Below are positions 1-8,288 of a stretch of 64,000 nucleotides of DNA, piece by piece; position 1 is the first letter of the stretch; the number at the start of each line of letters is the position of its first letter. The notes below the pieces were generated by a model that made no database searches, was not told the DNA's origin, and was given only the letters and a program-made list of their open reading frames with translations. A program made the translations under genes and the position numbers. Source of the stretch: JANMDU01 sp031375105 (GTDB lineage: Bacteria > Pseudomonadota > Gammaproteobacteria > Burkholderiales > Burkholderiaceae_C); assembly GCA_031375105.1 (NCBI GenBank), contig JANMHJ010000045.1:1-64000 (forward strand). Direction: 5' to 3'.

Positions 1-83
1 CCTTTCTCCAAGCCAATGGCGATGCTCTCGCGCTGTTGATAATCAAGTTGTTTGTAGCTGTTTGGCAGTTCTTCGGTGTTCAT
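1..83 (-). CDS. IS30-like transposase, N-terminal fragment (runs off the window)
   Basis: The 28 visible residues start MNTEELPNSYKQLDYQQRES and continue into IAIGLEKG. The YKQL..QQR...I..GLEKG pattern resembles the N-terminal helix-turn-helix of IS30-family transposases (typically YKQLT.EQR..I..LL..G). An AAGGAG ribosome site lies about seven bases before the ATG at 83. The rest of the gene lies outside the window, so catalytic DDE residues cannot be checked. Family assignment rests only on this short match. Confidence 0.6.
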   Translation of the reverse strand, partial: MNTEELPNSYKQLDYQQRESIAIGLEK

Positions 84-140
84 GGGTGCTCCTTGCTAAA
101 TTGATATTCAGCAGTGTTGCACTTCAGACTTGAGACCGCC
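1..140 (-). mobile_element. End of an IS30-like insertion sequence
   Basis: Beyond the transposase start codon, bases about 110-139 (tgttgcacttcagacttgag and flanks) look like an IS30-family terminal inverted repeat, which often contains a tgttgcactt core. The host sequence that follows is a 5'-truncated copy of the dispersed palindromic repeat, so the element appears to have landed in that repeat. The exact boundary near 138-140 is inferred; the partner end lies outside the window. Confidence 0.45.
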
Positions 141-173
141 CTTTATAAAGCCTGCGCAGAGTGCTATCAAAAT
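138..173 (-). repeat. Dispersed palindromic repeat, truncated copy beside IS30-like end
   Basis: The copy carries the modules ctttataaagcctgcgcag and agtgctatcaaaat of the repeat family in reverse orientation. The upstream cggc..tagcc part is missing where the insertion sequence begins. Confidence 0.6.
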
Positions 174-566
174 CTAAGCGCGTACGAACACAGTCACCAG
201 CGCTTCATCGCCCACTTGCCGGCTGTTATGCCCATGCAACTTCGCATCAAACGTGCTGCCTTCGGGCAAAGTGTCGTTGGAAAAAAAGCACTGCCCTGCA
301 TGGAAGATGCGCGAGCTGCCGTCTTGCAGGCCGATTTCCATCGCACCCGAAAGCACGATCAGCCATTGCGGCGTGGTGGTGCAATGAAACTCGCTGCGAA
401 AGCCTACCGGGCTTTGGCGAAACTGATGCCCGCCACCTTGCGCAAGCGGGCTCAAACGCGCCGCAGGTGAGCCTTCGCTCAAATCGATGCGGATGTCGCG
501 GAATGTCGCGCGGCCATCGCTGTTGGTGAAGAGTTCGGGAAGCAATAAAAAAGGCATGTTGTCCAT
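174..566 (-). CDS. Small cupin-domain protein
   Basis: About 130 residues forming a single cupin-like beta-barrel: FRSEFHCTTTPQWLIVLSGA, then G.QDGSSRIFHAGQCFFSNDT, then a late HGHNS segment. The histidines fit cupin metal-site positions loosely. It lies 58 bases downstream of the TRAP binding-protein gene on the same strand and probably ends that operon. The start is uncertain: ATG at 566 (MDNMPF), 557 or 599 are all possible and none has an ideal ribosome site. A role in sensing or modifying the transported sugar acid is a guess from context. Confidence 0.75.
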   Translation of the reverse strand: MDNMPFLLLPELFTNSDGRATFRDIRIDLSEGSPAARLSPLAQGGGHQFRQSPVGFRSEFHCTTTPQWLIVLSGAMEIGLQDGSSRIFHAGQCFFSNDTLPEGSTFDAKLHGHNSRQVGDEALVTVFVRA

Positions 567-624
567 GCCTTGAAGGATACTCGCAGATGACGCATTCATG
601 CGCCATCTGCTGAGCCACAGAAGA

Positions 625-1641
625 TCAGCCGCCTCGTGCTTTCTTAAGTGCATCCACCACCACATTGATCGCTTCTGCGCCAATCGTGGCTGCATTTCTG
701 TCGTACACCGGGCGCACTTTTTCAAACATGCGGCGCTGCTCCGCAGGCGTGATCTCGTTGACCTGCATGCCTTTGGCTCTGAGCTCGGCCAGCGCCTTGC
801 CATCATTGGCGCGGATTGTCGTGCGCTGCACTTTTTGGCCTTCAATCGCCGCTTCGCGCAATACAGCCTGCTCTTGCGGGCTGAGCGTGTCCCACATCTT
901 CTTGCTATAGAGCACGAGGAAGGGTGTGTACGCATGGCGCGTGACCGACAAGAACTTCTGCACTTCGAAGAATTTTGAGCTGTTGATGGTGACGAAGGGG
1001 TTTTCTTGGCCGTCAATGGTTTTGGTTTCGAGTGCCGTGAACACCTCGCCAAAAGCCATCGGCACGGCGTTCGTACCCAAGGTTTTAAAGGTGTCTAGGA
1101 AGATGTTGTTTTGCATCACGCGCACTTTGATGCCTTCAAAATCTTCAGCGGTATTGACCGCTTTTTTGCTGTTGGTCAGGTTACGGAAGCCATTTTCCCA
1201 GTAGGCCAAGTTCACCAAGCCAGCTTCTTCCAGCTTCTTGTTGAAATACTGGCCAGCAGCACCATCGAGCACGGCATCGACTTCTTTTTCGCTACCAAAC
1301 AGGAAAGGCAGATCAAACACACCCAGCTCTTTCACAATACCCACCAGCGGCGAACTAGAGCTAACGACCATCTCTTGCGTGCCAGCGCGCAGCGCCTGCG
1401 TGGCCTGCAAATCGCCGCCAGCGGCACCGCCCCAGAAGGCCACGAGTTTGAGCTTTCCACCCGCTTTGGCATTGAGTACTTCTTGCATGCGCTTCACACC
1501 CGCGCCCACGGGATGATCTTCGTTCACGCCATTGGTGATCTTGATGTTGCGATCAGAGAACTGCGCGAAGGCGGCAGAGGTGGCCAGCAGTGTGCCTGCC
1601 ACGATGAGAGCGGCTTGAGCCACCAGATTACGACGTTTCAT
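625..1641 (-). CDS. dctP: TRAP transporter substrate-binding protein, DctP family
   Basis: A periplasmic binding protein of about 338 residues with a signal peptide ending near SAAFAQ. Family features are visible: NGVNEDHPVGAG near the mature N-terminus, YWENGFRNLTNSK, and the KVRVM segment whose arginine normally binds the substrate carboxylate. I chose ATG 1641 (MKRRNL), nine bases after GGAG; a TTG six bases upstream is less likely. It follows dctM and dctQ in the leftward operon controlled by the FadR-type regulator. The neighbouring dehydratase and kinases suggest a sugar-acid substrate (inference). Confidence 0.93.
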   Translation of the reverse strand: MKRRNLVAQAALIVAGTLLATSAAFAQFSDRNIKITNGVNEDHPVGAGVKRMQEVLNAKAGGKLKLVAFWGGAAGGDLQATQALRAGTQEMVVSSSSPLVGIVKELGVFDLPFLFGSEKEVDAVLDGAAGQYFNKKLEEAGLVNLAYWENGFRNLTNSKKAVNTAEDFEGIKVRVMQNNIFLDTFKTLGTNAVPMAFGEVFTALETKTIDGQENPFVTINSSKFFEVQKFLSVTRHAYTPFLVLYSKKMWDTLSPQEQAVLREAAIEGQKVQRTTIRANDGKALAELRAKGMQVNEITPAEQRRMFEKVRPVYDRNAATIGAEAINVVVDALKKARGG

Positions 1642-1691
1642 TTTCAAAGTCTCCTACGGGTTAAAAAACTGGGGTTAAAGGAAAGTGTGCA

Positions 1692-2990
1692 TCAGCGCAG
1701 CCACCATTTCAAGGGGACCATCACCAATTCGGGGAAGAAAACAAGTGAGAACAGCACAATCAGCTGCGCAATCAAAAACGGCATCACGCCTTTGAAGGCC
1801 TGATCCATCGTGATTCGCGCCACACCGCTGACCACATTGAGCACTGTGCCTACAGGCGGCGTAATGAGCCCGATGGCATTGTTCATGATGAACAGCACAC
1901 CGAAATACACGGGGTCAATCCCCGCCTTGAGCACAACGGGCATCAGCACTGGGGTGAGGATCAGCACAGTAGGCGCGAAATCCAATGCTGTGCCTACGAT
2001 CACGATGAGTACCATCATCATGAACATCAGCAGCGTTTTGTTGTCCATGAACGGGGCGAGCAGATCAGCAATTTCATTCGGAATATTCGCGACTGTGATC
2101 AGCCAAGCACTCACCATCGCCGCTGCCACCAAAAACATCACCACGGCCGTCATCTTGCCGGCTGCAAGAAATAGGCCGTAGATCTGTCGCCATTTCAGCT
2201 CACGATAGATGAACATACCCACAACAAACGCATAGACCGCCGCTACAACCGCAGCCTCAGTCGGCGTGAATACGCCTGATTTCATGCCACCAATGATCAC
2301 GACGGGCAATAGCAAAGCAAAGATGCCGTCAAAGGTGATTTTCAAGCGCTGCGAGATCGGAAGCTTGGGCGAAGCAGGCACATTTTCCTTCTTCGCCACC
2401 CACCACCAAGCAATGCCAATTGCAATGCCCATCATCAAGCCAGGCACGATGCCCGCAAGAAACAATTTGGTGATGGACACATTCGCTGCCACACCAAAAA
2501 TAATGAAACCAATCGATGGAGGAATCACCGGCGCAATGATGCCGCCAGCGGCCACCAAACCGGCACTGCGACCCACGTCATAGCCCGCCGCGCGCATCAT
2601 GGGAATCAATATCGCTGCCAGCGCTGCTGTATCAGCCACCGCTGAGCCAGAAAGCGAAGCCATGATGATCGCGGCAAACACAGCCACATAGCCCAAACCG
2701 CCACGGAAATGCCCCACCCAAGCTACACCCAGATTCACAATGCGCTTGGATAAGCCGCCCGCATTCATAAACTCGCCTGCAAGCAAGAAGAAGGGCACAG
2801 CGAGCAAGGGGAAGTTATCTGCACCGTCTACAAAGCGCTGAGCCAAGATTTGGCTGTCAAATGAGGCCAGCGTGCCATTGAAAGCCAGAAAGCCCATCAG
2901 GCTCACGCCACACACCAAGAGCGCGTAGGCAATGGGCATGCCTAGCGCCATCGCAGCGATGAGGGAAAGAATAAATACAGCAACGGTCAT
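1692..2990 (-). CDS. dctM: TRAP transporter large permease, DctM family
   Basis: A 432-residue, almost wholly hydrophobic protein of the length and pattern expected for DctM, the ion-coupled membrane subunit of tripartite transporters. Segments such as AVPFFLLAGEFMNAGGLSKR, SGSAVADTAALAAILIPMM and PPSIGFIIFGV are typical. It sits ten bases after dctQ and about 50 bases before dctP. This is the only DctM in the window, so it probably also serves the second binding protein at 7182-8243. Confidence 0.95.
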   Translation of the reverse strand: MTVAVFILSLIAAMALGMPIAYALLVCGVSLMGFLAFNGTLASFDSQILAQRFVDGADNFPLLAVPFFLLAGEFMNAGGLSKRIVNLGVAWVGHFRGGLGYVAVFAAIIMASLSGSAVADTAALAAILIPMMRAAGYDVGRSAGLVAAGGIIAPVIPPSIGFIIFGVAANVSITKLFLAGIVPGLMMGIAIGIAWWWVAKKENVPASPKLPISQRLKITFDGIFALLLPVVIIGGMKSGVFTPTEAAVVAAVYAFVVGMFIYRELKWRQIYGLFLAAGKMTAVVMFLVAAAMVSAWLITVANIPNEIADLLAPFMDNKTLLMFMMMVLIVIVGTALDFAPTVLILTPVLMPVVLKAGIDPVYFGVLFIMNNAIGLITPPVGTVLNVVSGVARITMDQAFKGVMPFLIAQLIVLFSLVFFPELVMVPLKWWLR

Positions 2991-2999
2991 GATGGTCTC

Positions 3000-3551
3000 T
3001 TATGCTTTTTTAAGTTGTTGTTCGATTTGTTGCTCAACCTCTTTGATGCCCTCAGTTTCGACCACCTGTAGCATCTGCGCCTCACTGAGCTGCCCTGTCA
3101 GCAGCAGGTAAAGCTTGTTGATATTAAAAATTCCCATCACCACCGCCACCACATAGCCCACGCCATAAATCCAGATCATTGAAATACCAGCCACGGGCGA
3201 GATATTGGTCACCTGCAAATCATGCATTTTGTAGGTGCCCCAGAGGAACATGGCATTCATGAAGAGCATCAAACTCTCACTCAGAAGCACGCTGATTTTT
3301 TTACCTAGAAGCGGCAAGTGTTTGAACAGCGTATCCACGCCCAAATGTCCGCCCTCGCGCATCGCCACCATCGCACCAAGATAGGTCAGCCAGATAAATG
3401 CATAGCGCGACATCTCTTCGCTGACCTGAATGCCCGAATTAAAGGCATAGCGCATGACCACATTGCCAAACACCATGACCACCATAGCAAACAGGCAAAG
3501 CACCACCAAAAATTCCAGTAGCTTAAAAAAGCCGTCGATGAGTTTTTGCAT
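3000..3551 (-). CDS. dctQ: TRAP transporter small permease, DctQ family
   Basis: A 183-residue protein with four predicted membrane segments. It carries the DctQ hallmarks SEEMSRYAFIWLTYLGAMVA and MREGGHLGVDTL. An AAGGA site precedes ATG 3551. The C-terminus is an unusual charged, Gln/Glu-rich tail (EGIKEVEQQIEQQLKKA) that may form a short coiled coil. It lies 30 bases downstream of the GntR-type regulator and ten bases upstream of dctM, consistent with one transcript. Confidence 0.94.
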   Translation of the reverse strand: MQKLIDGFFKLLEFLVVLCLFAMVVMVFGNVVMRYAFNSGIQVSEEMSRYAFIWLTYLGAMVAMREGGHLGVDTLFKHLPLLGKKISVLLSESLMLFMNAMFLWGTYKMHDLQVTNISPVAGISMIWIYGVGYVVAVVMGIFNINKLYLLLTGQLSEAQMLQVVETEGIKEVEQQIEQQLKKA

Positions 3552-3581
3552 CTTTCTTCCTTGTTGTCTTTTTGAATCTTG

Positions 3582-4325
3582 TTAAGCCGCTTTGAGCCAA
3601 GCGGCAGGCTTGTCATGCTTTACGGGGCGATTGCGCCGCGCCAAGACTTGCTCAATATCGTCGTGCGCACCATCTATCAATACCAAAATCGCTTTCTCGG
3701 CCTTGATAGGATTTTTTGCGATGACTGCGTCCAGCACGGCTTTGTGTAGCGGCAAAGAATTGAGCGGGCCATCGGGCCGCGTGGTAGAGATTTCAAAACT
3801 GGTGCGAAGCAAAGCAGACAGCGCTTTGTTCATCTGAATCAGCATGCGGTTTTGGCAGGCTTTAAGCAGGCCTTGGTGAAAGCGCAAATCGTAGGTAACG
3901 TAATCTCCGCCGTCGTGCACAGCGCGGTGCATGCCTTCATAGGCGGCTTGTATTTCGGCAATGTTGGCGGGCGTAGCTCGCTCTGCGGCCATACGCACTG
4001 CAGCAGGCTCAATCAGGCGGCGCAGGTCTTGCAAATCACGCAAAAATTCAGCGGTCAGGCCAATTTTGCTTTGCCAAGTGATCACATCAGGATCAAACCA
4101 ATTCCAAGTGTCTCGCGGCAGCACGCGCGTGCCCACCTTGGGGCCGGTGCTCACCATGCCTTTGGCAATCAAAGATTTCACTGCTTCGCGCACCACGGTG
4201 CGGCTCACGCCCAGCTCCTCGCCCAGAATCGGCTCGGGCGGCAGACAAGCACCCACAGCATAGTGGCCCGAGACGATGGCTTCGCCTAGCAGGTCGAGCG
4301 TGTTGCCGTGGACGTTTTTGATCAT
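3582..4325 (-). CDS. GntR-family (FadR subgroup) transcriptional regulator
   Basis: The N-terminal winged helix includes PPEPILGEELGVSRTVVREA followed by LIAKGMV, the GntR signature. The C-terminal helical FCD domain has DLRRLIEPAAVRMA, DLRFHQGLLKACQNRM and LHKAVLDAV; the Asp and His residues are usual metal ligands. I start at ATG 4325 (MIKNVHGN), which matches the usual distance to the helix-turn-helix; ATG 4385 or 4409 would add an unsupported leader. The gene is divergent from the dehydratase and heads the TRAP operon, so it probably controls both in response to a sugar acid. Confidence 0.93.
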   Translation of the reverse strand: MIKNVHGNTLDLLGEAIVSGHYAVGACLPPEPILGEELGVSRTVVREAVKSLIAKGMVSTGPKVGTRVLPRDTWNWFDPDVITWQSKIGLTAEFLRDLQDLRRLIEPAAVRMAAERATPANIAEIQAAYEGMHRAVHDGGDYVTYDLRFHQGLLKACQNRMLIQMNKALSALLRTSFEISTTRPDGPLNSLPLHKAVLDAVIAKNPIKAEKAILVLIDGAHDDIEQVLARRNRPVKHDKPAAWLKAA

Positions 4326-4371
4326 GGTTTGTTTGATTTTTCGAAAACTTGCAGAGGGTTTGTCCTGATGC

Positions 4372-4398
4372 AATGGTGTAATCATATGACGATAATAC
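4372..4398. promoter_or_regulatory. Candidate regulator operator between divergent operons
   Basis: The short region between the GntR-type gene and the dehydratase holds an imperfect dyad around tcatatga (4382-4389), flanked by gtaat on the left and ataatac on the right. FadR-subgroup operators are short dyads of this kind. No consensus for this regulator is known to me, so this is a candidate only. Confidence 0.25.
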
Positions 4399-4423
4399 CT
4401 TTGAAACATCAGGACTAACCCCT

Positions 4424-6187
4424 ATGACCACAAGTAACGACTCTTCAAATCAATCTTCCCATACCACCAGCAACAAAAAGCCTCTGCGCAGCCAGCAATG
4501 GTTTGGCCGTCAAGACCGCGATGGTTTTGCGTATCGCAGCTGGGTCAAAGGCAAAGGCGTGCCGCATGATCAGTTTGATGGCCGCCCAGTGATCGGCATT
4601 TGCAACACCTTCAGCGAGCTCACGCCCTGCAATTCACATTTCCGCACGCTGGCTGAACAAGTGAAGATTGGCGTGTATGAAGCGGGCGGTTTTCCGCTGG
4701 AATTTCCCGTGATGAGCTTGGGCGAGACACTGCTCCGCCCCACCGCCATGCTGTATCGCAACCTCGCCAGCATGGACGTGGAAGAGAGTATTCGTGGCAA
4801 TCCCTTGGATGGCGTGGTGTTACTGATGGGCTGCGACAAAACCACACCATCGCTGCTCATGGGAGCCTCCAGCGTAGATTTGCCCACGATTGGTGTCAGC
4901 GGCGGCCCGATGCTGAACGGCAAATGGCGCGGCCAAGAGCTGGGCTCGGGCACGGGCGTGTGGAGCATGAGCGAGCAGGTGCGTGCGGGCACGTTGAAGC
5001 TGGCCGATTTCTTTGAAGCCGAGAGTTGCATGCACCGCAGCCACGGCCATTGCATGACGATGGGCACAGCTTCAACGATGGCCAGCATGGTGGAAGCGCT
5101 CGGCGTGGGTCTGCCAGGCAACGCAGCATTTCCAGCGGTCGATGGCCGCCGCAATGTGCTCGCTCGCAATGCAGGGCGGCGCATTGTGCAAATGGTGAAA
5201 GACGATTTCAAACTTTCTCAAATTCTCACGCGCGAGGCTTTTGAGAATGCGATTCGCACGCTGGCAGCGATTGGCGGCTCGACCAATGCCGTTATTCACT
5301 TGCTGGCAATTGCTGGCCGCATCGGCGTGGATTTAAAGCTCGAAGATTTTGACCGCTTGGCTTCAGAGTTGCCATGCATTCTGAATTTGCAGCCCAGCGG
5401 CGAGCACCTGATGGAAGATTTTTGTTATGCAGGTGGTCTGCCGGTGGTGATGAAAGAGATTGCTTCTGTGCTGCATATGAATCATGTGACTGCCAGTGGC
5501 AAAACCGTGGCGGAAAACGTCGCAGATGCTGAGAATTACGATCCGCGCGTAATCAAGACGATGGTTGAACCTTTCAAAGCCAACGCGGGCATCGCCGTGC
5601 TCAAAGGCAATCTCGCGCCGCGCGGTGCTGTGATCAAGCCCAGCGCCGCAACACCTGCATTGATGGTGCACACCGGCCGCGCTGTGGTGTTTGAAGACAG
5701 CGATGATTTTCACAGGCGGATTGATGATGAGAACTTGGATGTAGATGAAACCTGCATCCTCGTGCTGAAAAACTGCGGCCCCAAAGGCTATCCAGGTATG
5801 GCCGAAGTGGGCAATATGCCGCTGCCACCAAAAATCCTGCGCAAAGGCATCACCGACATGGTACGTATCTCCGATGCCCGCATGAGCGGCACGGCCTATG
5901 GCACGGTAGTTTTGCACACCGCGCCAGAAGCCGCTGCAGGCGGGCCGCTGGCTGTGGTGCAAAACGGCGACATGATCGAGTTGAATGTGCCGCTGCGCAA
6001 GCTGCATTTGCAGATCAGCGATGAAGAGCTGGCGCGGCGCCTTGCCTTGTGGAAGCCACCCACACCGCCCATGACATCGGGCTACTGGAAGCTGTATATC
6101 GACCATGTGAACCAAGCCGACGAAGGTTGCGATCTGGATTTCTTGCGTGGCATGCGCGGCAGCGCTGTGCCAAAAGACAACCATTAA
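4424..6187 (+). CDS. IlvD/Edd-family sugar-acid dehydratase
   Basis: A 587-residue Fe-S dehydratase. The three cysteines that normally hold the [2Fe-2S] cluster are present: C60 (GICNTFSELTPCNSH), C137 (LLMGCDKTTPS) and C210 (GHCMTMGTASTM). The N-terminal LRSQQWFG motif and overall length resemble arabonate/pentonate dehydratases more than the branched-chain enzyme IlvD. It should convert an aldonate to a 2-keto-3-deoxy acid, the substrate type of the two kinases downstream. AGGA lies nine bases before ATG 4424. The exact substrate (galactonate, arabonate, gluconate) cannot be read from sequence. Confidence 0.9.
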   Translation: MTTSNDSSNQSSHTTSNKKPLRSQQWFGRQDRDGFAYRSWVKGKGVPHDQFDGRPVIGICNTFSELTPCNSHFRTLAEQVKIGVYEAGGFPLEFPVMSLGETLLRPTAMLYRNLASMDVEESIRGNPLDGVVLLMGCDKTTPSLLMGASSVDLPTIGVSGGPMLNGKWRGQELGSGTGVWSMSEQVRAGTLKLADFFEAESCMHRSHGHCMTMGTASTMASMVEALGVGLPGNAAFPAVDGRRNVLARNAGRRIVQMVKDDFKLSQILTREAFENAIRTLAAIGGSTNAVIHLLAIAGRIGVDLKLEDFDRLASELPCILNLQPSGEHLMEDFCYAGGLPVVMKEIASVLHMNHVTASGKTVAENVADAENYDPRVIKTMVEPFKANAGIAVLKGNLAPRGAVIKPSAATPALMVHTGRAVVFEDSDDFHRRIDDENLDVDETCILVLKNCGPKGYPGMAEVGNMPLPPKILRKGITDMVRISDARMSGTAYGTVVLHTAPEAAAGGPLAVVQNGDMIELNVPLRKLHLQISDEELARRLALWKPPTPPMTSGYWKLYIDHVNQADEGCDLDFLRGMRGSAVPKDNH

Positions 6188-6223
6188 GCCGTCGTATCAA
6201 AGCATATTGTCATTCGCATTGAC

Positions 6224-7156
6224 ATGAATAAAGCATACGACCTGCTGGCCATCGGGGAAGGCATGGTGGAATTCAACCAAATCGTGCCCGGTCAGCCGCA
6301 ATACAGCCAAGGCTTTGGTGGTGACACCAGCAATGCCGTGATTGCGGCTGCGCGAGCAGGTGCGCGTTGCGGCTATGTGAGCGCGGTGGGCGATGATACT
6401 TTTGGCCGTCTATTGATCGATTTATGGCAGTCTGCCTTTATAGATAATAGCTTGTGTGCTATTGAATCAGGAGCATCTACTGGTCTGTATTTCGTCACGC
6501 ATGGCGCAGCAGGCCACGAATTCAGTTACCGCCGCGCGGGCTCAGCTGCATCAAAAATGCAGTTGAATGATGTGCAACGCGGGGCTTTGCAGCAAACGCA
6601 CTGGCTGCATTACTCAGGCATCTCGCAAGCGATTTCCGAGAACGCCCGTGAGCAATGCGCCGCTGCTGTGCGCATCGCTCGCGCAGCAGGCAGCAAGATC
6701 AGTTTTGACTCTAACCTGCGGCTCAAGCTTTGGTCGTTGGAAGATGCGCGGCTGCACATGATTCCCGCGATTGCAAGTTGTGATTTATTTTTACCGAGCT
6801 TAGATGACGTGACACAGCTCAGCGACCTGGATGATCCGCAAGCCATTCTGAGCTGGAGCCACGATCTGGGTGCAAAGCAAGTGGTGCTCAAGATGGGCAG
6901 CGCAGGTGTGCTCGTGAGCGATGGCCGCTCGCAACACAGAGTTGCGCCGATCAACGTGAAAGCCGTCGATGCCACTGGCGCTGGTGATTGCTTTGCAGGC
7001 AACTTGCTCGCCCGCCTATCGCTCGGAGACGATTTACTCACAGCCGCCCGCTATGCCAACGCGGCGGCTGCTTTGTCTGTGCAGGGCTTTGGCGCTGTGA
7101 GGCCTTTGCCTCAGCCCAATACCGTGCGCGCTTTGTTGGCAGCTTCAGCATCTTGA
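6224..7156 (+). CDS. kdgK: PfkB-family sugar kinase, 2-keto-3-deoxygluconate kinase type
   Basis: A 310-residue ribokinase-like enzyme. It has the N-terminal GEGMVEF start, the GGDTSNA sugar-binding segment, GLYFVTHG, and the C-terminal PfkB signature DATGAGDCFAGNLL with the catalytic Asp. It probably phosphorylates the 2-keto-3-deoxy sugar acid made by the preceding dehydratase. A copy of the dispersed palindromic repeat is read in frame at about residues 70-84 (AFIDNSLCAIESGA) without disturbing the fold pattern. Specificity is inferred from family and context. Confidence 0.88.
   Translation: MNKAYDLLAIGEGMVEFNQIVPGQPQYSQGFGGDTSNAVIAAARAGARCGYVSAVGDDTFGRLLIDLWQSAFIDNSLCAIESGASTGLYFVTHGAAGHEFSYRRAGSAASKMQLNDVQRGALQQTHWLHYSGISQAISENAREQCAAAVRIARAAGSKISFDSNLRLKLWSLEDARLHMIPAIASCDLFLPSLDDVTQLSDLDDPQAILSWSHDLGAKQVVLKMGSAGVLVSDGRSQHRVAPINVKAVDATGAGDCFAGNLLARLSLGDDLLTAARYANAAAALSVQGFGAVRPLPQPNTVRALLAASAS
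6432..6475 (-). repeat. Dispersed palindromic repeat inside kdgK
   Basis: The copy includes tctgcctttatagataatag and gtgctattgaatcaggagca. It is translated as AFIDNSLCAIESGA. The codon at the TAG position of the intergenic consensus is TTG here. Confidence 0.75.
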
Positions 7157-7181
7157 ACATCATGAATAACAGGAGACATCT

Positions 7182-8243
7182 ATGCAGCACCTTTCACGGA
7201 GATTTACTGCTCTACTTTTAATAGCACTCAGCGCATCCTCTATAACGGCTATCGCCCAAAATAGCCCTCAAAACGCAGCGCAAAACCCTCATCAGACGCG
7301 CTATATGCGCTTTGGCATTGGCCTGTCGGAAGACCATCCGCAAGGCATGGCGGTTAAAAAGTTTGCAGACATCGTGAGCGAGAAAACGCAGGGGCGTATC
7401 AAAATCGAGTTATTTGCGGGTGGCAAGCTGGGCAACGATGTGAGCATGACCGATGCACTGCGCCAAGGCAAACTAGAGATGACCGCGCCTGATACGTCTA
7501 GCCTCGTGCGCTTCACCTCAGGCTTTGGCGTGATCAATTTTCCTTTCTTGCTGACCACCGAACAAGATGCCGATGCCTTGCTGGATTCTTCCTTTGGCAA
7601 CGATCTGCTGGCTTCTTTGCCGCAGCACGGCCTGGTGGGCTTGGCTTGGTGGGAAAACGGTTTTCGTAACCTCACCAACAGCCGTGGCCCCGTCACGCGG
7701 CGTTCGGATTTGATGGATTTGAAAGTGCGCGTGATGCCCAACGCGATGTTTTCCGATACATTTCAGACCCTAGGCGCTCAGCCACTCAAGCTGCCTTTTC
7801 CCGAGGTGTATGCAAATCTAAAAGAAGGCAAAGTGCAAGCCCAAGAGAATCCGCTCATTACGATTTACGCAAGTAAATTCTATGAAGTGCAGCAGCACCT
7901 CACGCTCTCGCGCCATGCCTACAGCGCTTGGCCCGTTTTGATCAGCAAACCCGTTTGGGAAAGCTTCTCAGAAGCAGACCGCGCCATCCTGAAAGCTGCA
8001 GCGCTTGCCTCCTCCAAATACCAGCGCGAATTGATTCGTAGCCGCAATGCGCAGATGGTGGACGAGCTCAAAAAACTCGGCATGAAAGTGACTGAAATCG
8101 AACGTGCAGAACTGCCTTTGATCCGTCTGAGTACCCGAAAAGTGATCGACAAATACGCCAAAGAATTTGGCGAAGACTGGACAAAAAAACTTTATCTGCA
8201 ATTAGCGATGAATGAGCATCGCAAAATGCTCGCCCAAAAGTAA
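7182..8243 (+). CDS. dctP: Second TRAP substrate-binding protein, DctP family
   Basis: A 353-residue periplasmic binding protein paralogous to the one at 625-1641. Shared segments are GLSEDHPQGMAVK, AWWENGFRNLTNSRG, LKVRVMPN and ENPLITIYASKFYEVQ. AGGAGA precedes ATG 7182. There is no adjacent permease pair, so it may share the DctQM at 1692-3551 and widen its substrate range. Its signal peptide (TALLLIALSASSITAIAQ) is encoded by a copy of the dispersed palindromic repeat. The gene lies 25 bases after kdgK in the rightward operon. Confidence 0.92.
   Translation: MQHLSRRFTALLLIALSASSITAIAQNSPQNAAQNPHQTRYMRFGIGLSEDHPQGMAVKKFADIVSEKTQGRIKIELFAGGKLGNDVSMTDALRQGKLEMTAPDTSSLVRFTSGFGVINFPFLLTTEQDADALLDSSFGNDLLASLPQHGLVGLAWWENGFRNLTNSRGPVTRRSDLMDLKVRVMPNAMFSDTFQTLGAQPLKLPFPEVYANLKEGKVQAQENPLITIYASKFYEVQQHLTLSRHAYSAWPVLISKPVWESFSEADRAILKAAALASSKYQRELIRSRNAQMVDELKKLGMKVTEIERAELPLIRLSTRKVIDKYAKEFGEDWTKKLYLQLAMNEHRKMLAQK
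7208..7261 (+). repeat. Dispersed palindromic repeat encoding the DctP signal peptide
   Basis: The copy contains acttttaatagcactcagcg and ctataacggctatcgcccaa. Read in frame it gives LLLIALSASSITAIA, a hydrophobic core with an Ala-X-Ala signal-peptidase site. Confidence 0.8.
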
Positions 8244-8288
8244 TACAAAAGAACTCTTCTCATTTTCTGCAAGCACGGATAATGCATC

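Noticed and set aside
5363..6184. 273-codon open frame opposite the IlvD-type dehydratase
   Set aside because: It mirrors a well-supported gene and is His/Gln-rich in the manner of antisense translations.
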